Origin: Candidatus Kuenenia stuttgartensis
GTDB lineage: Bacteria; Bacteroidota; Bacteroidia; Chitinophagales; Chitinophagaceae
Reading direction: 5' to 3'
Length of the DNA stretch: 10,959 bases
Assembly: GCA_943330835.2 (NCBI GenBank)
Contig: CALQJH020000032.1
Location: 1-10,959 of the forward strand
Position numbers and translations under genes: made by a program
In this document: one piece after another, positions 6,001 to 10,959 of the stretch
Position numbering within the stretch: the stretch's first letter is position 1
Layout of the letters: each line of letters starts with the position of its first letter
The notes under the pieces: generated by a model
What the model was told of the DNA's origin: nothing
The model's input: the letters and a program-made list of their open reading frames with translations, nothing else
The model's database searches: none

Positions 6001-7857
6001 TAGCGTAGTGAAATTTGCAATCGGTGAAGAAATCTGTATGTAGTTATCAATTCTGAAAGTATCCGGACAACCATTATTATAAGCGATCAATTGAACATTC
6101 AAATATCCGGTATCAATATAAGTGTGTTGTGGATTTTGAGCCGTTGAAGATGTGCCATCACCAAAAGACCAAAGCCATTGGTCAGCAGAATCTGATGCTG
6201 GAGTCAAGTTCGTGAATACTATCGGAACAATTGCACAGGCAGATGTTGGTGTTGCGCTAAAGTTTGGATGTGGTTTAACTCCTGCTTTAACTCCTCTTAT
6301 GTAAATAACCGTATCTGTACATCCGCTTGCTGTAACAATAATCAAACTAACATCATAAACGCCTTGAGCAAAAATATGTGTTGGGTTTTTAATGTTTGAT
6401 GTCGTTCCATCACCAAAATCCCAAAAATAACTTACCACGGAATCTCCTCCAATTACAATTGGTGTAAAGTTACATGTTAATGGAGCACAGCCACGTTTAG
6501 GCATTTGGCCCACCGTAACAACTGGATATTTTATATTTATGTATTGGTTTTTTGTTATGCTGTTGGTGCAACCAAAAGAAGTGGTGCTGATTAATCCAAC
6601 TGAGTATGTTCCTTGCATGGTATAAGTATGAACAGGATTCACATCTGTTGATGTAGTGCTGTCGCCAAATGACCATTGGTAGGTAGTTGCATTGCTGCTC
6701 AAGTTGGTGAAACTAACTGTTAAGGGTGCTTGACAAGAGGATAAATTGTTTGCAGTAAATTCAGCCACTGGAAGAGGCATAACTACAATAGGTTTTATCA
6801 ATGAATCAATGCAACTGCCGAAATAATTAATCAGTTTTATTTGATACGTACCTGCAACAGTATATGTTTTCACAGGATTTATCACAGTAGAAGTCGTGCT
6901 ATCTCCAAAGTCCCAACTTGCTTGTGCTGTTGATGATGTATTTATTATTTGAACTGCTGTATTTACACATACACTATCTGGCATGGTAAACATCGTTGTT
7001 GAGTTTGCAATGGTTACCAGATTAGGTTTAATGATGGTATCAACACAACCCTGATCACTTGTAATAATTAACTGAACAGTATAGGTTCCAGGAGTAGTGT
7101 AAATATGATTAGGGTTAGCATCAGTTGAAGTAGTGCCATCACCAAAACTCCACAAAAATGACATGGCGTTTGTATTTCTAGTCATTGAGCTGCCGGTAGT
7201 TGATAAGTTTTGAAAATTAACCCTGAATGGAACAGAACAACCACTTACTGGACCATTTGTAAATGCAGCCGTTGGCTTATCATTGATGTAAATGAAATTA
7301 CTGCGGGTTAATGACTGCATACATCCGAAACTGTTAGTTACTTGTAAGGACACATTGAAATTTCCGGAAGCTGTATAAATATGAGTTGGATTTGACAATG
7401 AACTAAATGAGCCGTCTCCAAAATCCCATTTCCAACTGATGATGGTTCCGTTAACAGGATTACTTAAATCTCTAAATGTAATTGGTGTAGGTGAACAGCC
7501 GCTGTAAACTGATGCTGACATACTCACTGTTGGCTTTGCGTAAACTGTTATATATTGATTTCTAACGATGGAATCAGTCCCTGTGCTGCTTCTTGCGATT
7601 AGCTTTACGGTGTATTGACCAGGATTAATGTAAACTACAGAAGGGTTCTGCAAAACAGAGGTCGTTCCATTTCCAAGCTCCCATTTCCATGTTGTTGGTG
7701 TTCCTGAAGTTTGATCTGTGAAATTTACCAGAAGTGGAGAACATCCCGTTGTATTGTTGGCTGTGAAGCCTGCTGTTAGTTGCGCCTGGCCTTTAAGGCT
7801 TAGGATAGTACTGAGTACTAATACACAACTTGATTTGATCAAGTTAGTTAATTTCAT
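3043..7857 (-). CDS. Giant secreted multi-PKD protein with gliding-motility-associated (type B T9SS) C-terminal domain
   Basis: This 1604-residue protein is probably a long surface adhesin or fibre. A signal peptide (about 1-25, ending GQA) is followed by 15 tandem PKD modules (27-1275, each about 77-91 residues). Each has the WxFGDG turn and an NPxHxY-like strand; examples are WDFGDG at 144-149 and 1141-1146. Three Ig-like modules follow (about 1276-1350, 1351-1427, 1428-1505), two with WTPSIGL. The CHU_C domain (about 1506-1604) has NTFSPNQDGSND (1515-1526), RWGEVMYE (1546-1553) and GWDGTFKGKKLNPDVYVY (1565-1582). In this family the CHU_C domain directs export by T9SS (type B route), and PKD arrays commonly act as rigid spacers or carbohydrate- and protein-binding units. 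Modules 2-15 each carry two cysteines likely to form an internal disulfide. The downstream PorP/SprF-like gene is its likely export partner. Ligand and phenotype are unknown. Confidence 0.94.
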   Translation of the reverse strand: MKLTNLIKSSCVLVLSTILSLKGQAQLTAGFTANNTTGCSPLLVNFTDQTSGTPTTWKWELGNGTTSVLQNPSVVYINPGQYTVKLIARSSTGTDSIVRNQYITVYAKPTVSMSASVYSGCSPTPITFRDLSNPVNGTIISWKWDFGDGSFSSLSNPTHIYTASGNFNVSLQVTNSFGCMQSLTRSNFIYINDKPTAAFTNGPVSGCSVPFRVNFQNLSTTGSSMTRNTNAMSFLWSFGDGTTSTDANPNHIYTTPGTYTVQLIITSDQGCVDTIIKPNLVTIANSTTMFTMPDSVCVNTAVQIINTSSTAQASWDFGDSTTSTVINPVKTYTVAGTYQIKLINYFGSCIDSLIKPIVVMPLPVAEFTANNLSSCQAPLTVSFTNLSSNATTYQWSFGDSTTSTDVNPVHTYTMQGTYSVGLISTTSFGCTNSITKNQYINIKYPVVTVGQMPKRGCAPLTCNFTPIVIGGDSVVSYFWDFGDGTTSNIKNPTHIFAQGVYDVSLIIVTASGCTDTVIYIRGVKAGVKPHPNFSATPTSACAIVPIVFTNLTPASDSADQWLWSFGDGTSSTAQNPQHTYIDTGYLNVQLIAYNNGCPDTFRIDNYIQISSPIANFTTLKSCTNRLVKTFTNKSIGADTWEWNFGDGSTSTDLNPVHTYATSGIYIVTLYVQNANGCDYTKTSTIYVIDEHADFIASDTSICKGSSTTFDVIGITPSYFSGFSWDFGDVTTGTGTPISKIYYISGIYNIKLIATDRNGCKDTIIKNKYIMVNGPKANFNAPLTNICASTTINFIDTSKSDGRNAIVQWIWNYGDGHIDTMSSANTSHLYSNTGSYTVTLTVTDSKGCSHQITKSNFITVSQPKAKFNTLDTIGCPNSNVRFINQSTGSNLSYVWNFGDGTTSTLQNPIHKFLSNGSYTITLVVTSPLGCTDSMTRTSYISVVTPLASFTVSDSIGTCPPLIVTFTNTSINYISQVWEFGDGTSTNTDNPSHFYSITGVYIVKLTVTSKGGCTSVYQKKIVVKGPTGTISYGGLLGCAPLTVNFNAITHGTNSIVWDYSDGNTIVTPDTFATHTYIQAGLYLPKVILRDTAGCSLSIQGKDTIKVLDINALFSLSTNKICDAGVVRFTNASISTDTIISYSWDFGDGSHSTLLNPTHNYTVNGNFKPKLIVHSVHGCVDSLSSSLPIVISPTPQARVSQTPNGCAGVTINFNGALIVADTSALTWNWNFGNGNTSSLKTPPAQVYNIAGIHPISLIVSNPIGCKDTVNTNVEAYAIPTVNAGIDTFVCKGRGVSLNVTGASTYKWTPSIGLNCTTCASPRANPDTAIKYYVTGTTIHGCINTDSVNVIVKYPFIMTSSSRDTLCVGSSQRLFATGAEKYTWTPSIGLDNPTSATPLATPSATTNYMVIGTDDKHCFADTSIVPIIVFNIPTVEAGDDKTINVGQTIELIPQISADVIDAKWSPTSSLMRSSFPGITVKPRETTTYKVEVKNNGGCTARDQLTINVLCDGANLFIPNTFSPNQDGSNDIFYPRGTGIFTIKRIKVFSRWGEVMYEKNNIKANDPTTGWDGTFKGKKLNPDVYVYIVEVSCDNNTILTFKGNVALIK
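3046..3342 (-). other. CHU_C / gliding-motility-associated C-terminal sorting domain (sub-feature)
   Basis: This marks the DNA for residues 1506-1604 of the giant protein. The hallmarks are TFSPNxDGxND near the start, an RWGE turn in the middle and WDGTxxGxxLxPxVYVY near the end. The domain differs from the type A sorting domain of the 705-1049 protein, so both T9SS signal classes occur in this window. Confidence 0.9.
4033..7779 (-). repeat. Coding tandem array of 15 PKD modules
   Basis: The array covers residues 27-1275 of the giant protein with a period of about 250 bases. Approximate module borders in residues are 27, 109, 195, 286, 363, 446, 529, 612, 691, 774, 862, 944, 1024, 1107 and 1191. 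Modules are diverged in protein sequence, generally sharing only the GC-x-PL start, the WxFGDG turn, the NPxHxY strand and the GC near the end. A few short near-identical DNA stretches remain (see findings), consistent with an old expansion plus some later exchange. Confidence 0.9.
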
Positions 7858-7929
7858 AGGGATTGGCTTTTGCTTTTATGAATTACGACGGTTTACACCG
7901 ACTTAACATGTATATAAACTGACAAAAAG

Positions 7930-7970
7930 CAAAAATATTGTGCAGGGAAAAATCTTTTTTTACAAAAATA
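7930..7970 (-). promoter_or_regulatory. Candidate promoter region of the giant PKD gene (two -7-like elements)
   Basis: Read on the minus strand, TATTTTTG occurs twice, at 7970-7963 and 7937-7930, 33 bases apart; both match the Bacteroidota -7 consensus TAnnTTTG exactly. Neither has a well-spaced TTTG -33 element, and the region is T-rich, so a chance match is possible. Use of the nearer site would give a leader of about 65 bases before the ATG at 7857. Confidence 0.35.
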
Positions 7971-7998
7971 AAAATTGAGGGCAGGATTTTTTGGTAAA

Positions 7999-8015
7999 TG
8001 ATTGATAATCAATCA
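7999..8015. promoter_or_regulatory. Perfect 17-base palindrome, possible operator
   Basis: TGATTGATAATCAATCA has two perfect 8-base arms around a single central base. It lies about 142 bases upstream of the giant PKD gene start, just upstream of its promoter-like elements, and about 94 bases after the stop of the M32 peptidase gene. The one-base loop and lack of a following T-run argue against a terminator, so a dimeric regulator site is the better reading. No regulator is identified. Confidence 0.4.
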
Positions 8016-8108
8016 CAAATATGTGGCTAGGGAATTAATATTTATTTACATTAATTTAATATAATCAATTAATTATCGTTGATTTTAGGCAATCTATCGG
8101 ATAATATA

Positions 8109-9614
8109 TTATATAAAATTATAAATTGTTTGATATTTCTTATTTACATAATTAATAAAGTGTTCCGCGTTCAGGGATTCCCCTGTCGCTTTTTGGCATA
8201 AATTATCCGAGCTATAGAACCTTCCAAATGGAAAAATATTGTGTTGAAGCCAATTTAAAATTAAATTTGTTTCTCCCTGTTTTAAATTTTCAATGATTTT
8301 CTCCTTTTGCTTGTTTATAGTATTCCATAATTGCGCAGCATACAAACTTCCGATGCTATAAGTTGCAAAATATCCAAAACTTCCATGACTCCAGTGTACA
8401 TCCTGCAGACAGCCACGCTTGTCATCGGGAACAATAACACCCAAATACTTCTCGTAATATTCATTCCAAATACTAGGAATATCTTTTGACTGGATGCTTC
8501 CTTCAATCAATTTTTTTTCTATTTCATATCGTATCAAAACATGGAAATGATAGGTTAATTCATCAGCTTCTGTTCGAATCAGTGAAGGGGTTACTTTATT
8601 GATTCCATTATAAAACATATCCAGATTTACTTCTTTTAATGGGTTGGGGAAATGCGATTTTAATTTAGGGAAATGGTATTCCCAATAAGATTTGCTTCTT
8701 CCAATGCAATTTTCCCAAAGTCTGCTTTGACTTTCATGAATGCTTAAACTGCAGTATTCTCCGAGGGGTAAGCCATATTCGGATTTAGGTAATCCTTGTT
8801 CATAAAGAGCATGTCCACCTTCATGAATGCAACTCCAGGTCATGTTGCCAAAATCATTTTCATCGATTCTTGTTGTCACTCTTACATCCTCACTACTAAA
8901 ATTTGTGGTGAAGGGATGTTCACTGATATCTTGTCTACCTGCTTCAAAATCAAAGTGCATATTTTTCAATAATTCCATTCCGAAATTCCATTGGATATTT
9001 TTATCAAAATGGTTCAATAAAAAATCATTATTTACCTGAGGCTGACGCTTGATTTGATTTAATAATGTTGACAGTTGAGGGATTAAAGTAGAAAATAAAT
9101 TATCCGTAAATGCAACAGTTAATCCAGTGTCATATTCATTCATCATGGCATTGTAAGGATGACCTGAATAGCCCAATAATGCGGCTTCTTCTTTCTTTAA
9201 GTCAATAACCTCCTGAAGTGGCTGTTCAAATTTTGCAAAACTGTTTTCGGTTCTGGCGGCAATCCAGGAATGATAACTTTTATTGATGGCTTCTGTAGAT
9301 TTTCTGACAAAACTTGAGGGTAATTTTTTATTTTTTTGGTAATCGTACCAACTGAGTTCAACATTTCTTTTTTGTCGTTCGCCTAAGTCATTTTTATTCA
9401 ATAATTCAAGTAGAAGATTTTCGGTTTTTTCCGCTGTAAATTGTTCATGTGCAAGTTCGCTCAAAGTCGCTATTTGCCTGCCTCTTGCCTCATTTCCTTT
9501 GATGGGTAAATAGGTTTCCTGGTCCCATTGTAAAACTGCCGCAGCATATTTGATGTCCGCAATTTTTTGTAGCCTGTTTTTATATTCCAGATATAATTGA
9601 ATTGTAGTTGACAT
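8109..9614 (-). CDS. M32-family metallocarboxypeptidase (carboxypeptidase Taq type)
   Basis: This 501-residue cytosolic zinc enzyme removes single amino acids from peptide C-termini; it has no signal peptide. All family landmarks are visible: LQWDQETYLP (28-37), HPF (233-235), the zinc-binding HEGGH (264-268, catalytic Glu265), the third-ligand motif HESQSR (293-298, Glu294), IRTEADE (346-352) and GCLQDVHWSHGSFGYF (401-416). The length matches the usual 490-510 residues and no key residue is missing, so the enzyme should be active. The start at 9614 sits 68 bases from the divergent NIF3-family gene; the two may share control of that short spacer. No clear terminator follows the stop at 8109. 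The physiological substrate is unknown; the usual inference is recycling of peptides from protein breakdown. Confidence 0.96.
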   Translation of the reverse strand: MSTTIQLYLEYKNRLQKIADIKYAAAVLQWDQETYLPIKGNEARGRQIATLSELAHEQFTAEKTENLLLELLNKNDLGERQKRNVELSWYDYQKNKKLPSSFVRKSTEAINKSYHSWIAARTENSFAKFEQPLQEVIDLKKEEAALLGYSGHPYNAMMNEYDTGLTVAFTDNLFSTLIPQLSTLLNQIKRQPQVNNDFLLNHFDKNIQWNFGMELLKNMHFDFEAGRQDISEHPFTTNFSSEDVRVTTRIDENDFGNMTWSCIHEGGHALYEQGLPKSEYGLPLGEYCSLSIHESQSRLWENCIGRSKSYWEYHFPKLKSHFPNPLKEVNLDMFYNGINKVTPSLIRTEADELTYHFHVLIRYEIEKKLIEGSIQSKDIPSIWNEYYEKYLGVIVPDDKRGCLQDVHWSHGSFGYFATYSIGSLYAAQLWNTINKQKEKIIENLKQGETNLILNWLQHNIFPFGRFYSSDNLCQKATGESLNAEHFINYVNKKYQTIYNFI

Positions 9615-9645
9615 ATTTCAGTTTTACTTGTATGTGCAATATAAA

Positions 9646-9658
9646 TGACCATTGATCA
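9646..9658. promoter_or_regulatory. Imperfect inverted repeat in the divergent M32/NIF3 spacer
   Basis: TGACCATTGATCA has two 6-base arms around one central base, with a single mismatch. It lies in the 68-base spacer between the divergent peptidase and NIF3-family genes, where one bound regulator could act on both. It is short and may be chance. No convincing TAnnTTTG promoter was found in this spacer at a usable distance. Confidence 0.2.
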
Positions 9659-9682
9659 CAAAAAAAATATCTATTTTTAACT

Positions 9683-10783
9683 ATGACAATTTCAAGCCTC
9701 ATTTCCGTATTGGAAAAAATAGCCCCGTTGCATTTACAGGAAGAATATGATAATTCCGGATTAATTCTGGGAAACAGTAAAAGTGACTGTTCGGGAGTCT
9801 TACTTTCGTTGGATATTACTGAAGATGTAATACATGAAGCGATTTCCCAAAAATGCAATCTGATCATTGCGCATCATCCTATTGTTTTCAAAGGATTGAA
9901 AAAAATAAATGGGAATAATTATGTTGAGCGAGTGTTGCTGCTGGCTATTAAAAATGACCTTGCGATTTATGCTTGTCATACTAATTTGGATAATGTCATA
10001 AATGGTGTAAATGGCTACATCGCAGATAAATTAGGGTTGGTGAACAGATCAATATTGCTTCCTAAAAACCAGCTCTTGCAAAAGTTGACTGTTTTTGTTC
10101 CGGTCTCACATTTAAATGTGGTTGAAGAAGCTTTATTTGCTGCTGGCGCTGGCCGCATTGGAAATTATAGTGAGTGTAGTTTTGTTTCAGAAGGAATGGG
10201 AAGTTTTAAGCCAGAAATAAATGCTAATCCTGTTATTGGGCAAATTGGAGTTCGAAATACAGATAAGGAGCAAAAATTAGAAGTGATATTTCCTACTTGG
10301 CTTCAAAGTCAAGTGATTAGTGCCATGAAATCGGCTCATTTATATGAGGAAGTTGCATATGAAGTCATTAATTTGGTCAATATTCACCAGGAGATTGGTG
10401 CTGGAATTGTTGGTGAACTTCCTGAAGAAACAGGGGAAAGCGATTTTCTAAATAAGATTAATACTGTTTTTCAGACAAAAATCATAAAGCATACTTCTTT
10501 TTTAGGAAAAAAGGTAAAAAGGGTAGCCGTCTGCGGCGGGGCTGGTAGTTTCTTGATTCCTCATGCAATCAAGGCTGCGGCTGATTTTTATATTACTGCG
10601 GATTTAAAATACCATGAGTTTTTCGACGCGGATAATAGGATTGTTTTGGCCGATATTGGTCATTTTGAGAGCGAACAGTATACAATTGATCTTTTTGCTG
10701 ATGTTTTAAGGCAAAATTTCCCTAACTTTGCCATCCTTAAAACAGGGGTTAATACCAACCCCGTTCACTATTTTATAAGTTAA
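9683..10783 (+). CDS. NIF3/DUF34-family dinuclear metal-centre protein, long form with inserted PII-like domain
   Basis: This 366-residue protein belongs to the NIF3/YbgI/DUF34 family, which forms toroidal hexamers with a two-metal site in each subunit. Metal-binding motifs are all present: AHHP (63-66), HTNLD (99-103), and the C-terminal DIGHFESE (324-331, His327 and Glu331). VCGGAGS (283-289) and TADLKYHE (305-312) are also conserved. Between roughly 128 and 235 lies the extra domain of the long form, related in fold to PII/CutA1 proteins; short members such as YbgI of about 250 residues lack it. The precise activity is unsettled: proposals include metal chaperone, cyclohydrolase-like or damage-control roles. 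It is annotated as GTP cyclohydrolase I type 2 in some databases, which is not well supported. The zinc-ribbon gene follows after 66 bases on the same strand, a pairing that suggests a linked function. Confidence 0.95.
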   Translation: MTISSLISVLEKIAPLHLQEEYDNSGLILGNSKSDCSGVLLSLDITEDVIHEAISQKCNLIIAHHPIVFKGLKKINGNNYVERVLLLAIKNDLAIYACHTNLDNVINGVNGYIADKLGLVNRSILLPKNQLLQKLTVFVPVSHLNVVEEALFAAGAGRIGNYSECSFVSEGMGSFKPEINANPVIGQIGVRNTDKEQKLEVIFPTWLQSQVISAMKSAHLYEEVAYEVINLVNIHQEIGAGIVGELPEETGESDFLNKINTVFQTKIIKHTSFLGKKVKRVAVCGGAGSFLIPHAIKAAADFYITADLKYHEFFDADNRIVLADIGHFESEQYTIDLFADVLRQNFPNFAILKTGVNTNPVHYFIS

Positions 10784-10849
10784 TTAAGATTATTTAAAAA
10801 AGTGGGAAGGGAAAGTTTCATTGGCAAAACAAAAAATAAATCAAATAAT

Positions 10850-10959
10850 ATGGCTGCAGTAAAAGAATTTTCGGTTGAAGAAAAATTGTCTTCACTTGTT
10901 CGTTTACAAAAAATTGACAGTAAGCTTGATGGCATTCAAGTATTAAAAGGTGAATTGCC
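10850..10959 (+). CDS. Coiled-coil/C4 zinc-ribbon protein (DUF164 type), N-terminal fragment
   Basis: The ATG at 10850 opens a frame that runs off the window after 36 complete codons. The start MAAVKEFSVEEKLSSLVRLQ and the following QKIDSKLDGIQVLKGELP resemble the N-terminus of Bacteroidota proteins with a long helical hairpin followed by a four-cysteine zinc ribbon. These are often found directly downstream of NIF3-family genes. The heptad-like Leu/Ile spacing fits a coiled coil. The zinc ligands lie outside the window, so the family call rests on the N-terminal similarity and position only. It probably shares a transcript with the NIF3 gene, 66 bases upstream, as no separate promoter or terminator is seen between them. 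Confidence 0.75.
   Translation, partial: MAAVKEFSVEEKLSSLVRLQKIDSKLDGIQVLKGEL

Noticed and set aside
4033..7779. Regular repeat spacing resembling a CRISPR or satellite array
   Set aside because: The period is about 250 bases, the frame is open throughout, and each unit encodes a PKD module.
8040..8108. A/T-rich hairpin-like sequence after the M32 gene stop as a terminator
   Set aside because: Possible stems contain only A-T pairs with no GC core and no clear U-run.
8315..9039. Short frames inside the M32 peptidase gene
   Set aside because: They are alternative-frame shadows of a complete enzyme with every expected motif in place.
9580..9867. 95-codon minus-strand frame across the divergent spacer
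   Set aside because: It overlaps both the start of the M32 gene and the N-terminus of the NIF3-family gene, each firmly supported, and its translation shows no family motif.

Overview
This window reads as a low-GC chromosome segment from the phylum Bacteroidota. Three lines of evidence agree. There are two kinds of type IX secretion system (T9SS) sorting domain, plus a PorP/SprF-family outer-membrane protein. Start codons lack Shine-Dalgarno sequences. Some promoter-like sites match the Bacteroidota -7 consensus TAnnTTTG. The class or genus cannot be fixed from the sequence alone. No rRNA, tRNA, CRISPR array, insertion sequence or phage gene was seen.

Layout, left to right. 1-493 (minus) is the N-terminal part of grpE, cut by the window edge. 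705-1049 (minus) is a tiny secreted protein that is almost only a signal peptide and a type A T9SS sorting domain. 1181-1657 (minus) is a peroxiredoxin with a C-x4-C active site. 1844-2872 (minus) is a PorP/SprF-like outer-membrane protein followed by an intrinsic terminator. 3043-7857 (minus) is a 1604-residue secreted protein with 15 tandem PKD modules, three Ig-like modules and a gliding-motility-associated C-terminal (CHU_C, type B T9SS) domain. It is followed by its own hairpin terminator. 8109-9614 (minus) is an M32 metallocarboxypeptidase. Divergent from it, 9683-10783 (plus) is a NIF3/DUF34-family protein, and 10850-10959 (plus) is the start of a coiled-coil/zinc-ribbon protein that probably shares its transcript.

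The functional core is the pair 3043-7857 and 1844-2872. A large type B cargo next to a PorP/SprF-like protein is the arrangement known from SprB/SprF of Flavobacterium. The likely roles are a long surface adhesin or fibre and the outer-membrane partner needed to export or hold it. The two genes share a CCAA(T)CCCT leader just before ATG, although a terminator hairpin lies between them. The remaining genes are housekeeping: chaperone cofactor, peroxide defence, peptide turnover and the conserved NIF3/zinc-ribbon pair. No stretch over 300 bases lacks a gene. The longest gaps are 7858-8108, which holds promoter-like sites and a perfect 17-base palindrome, and 494-704, which holds the grpE promoter region.
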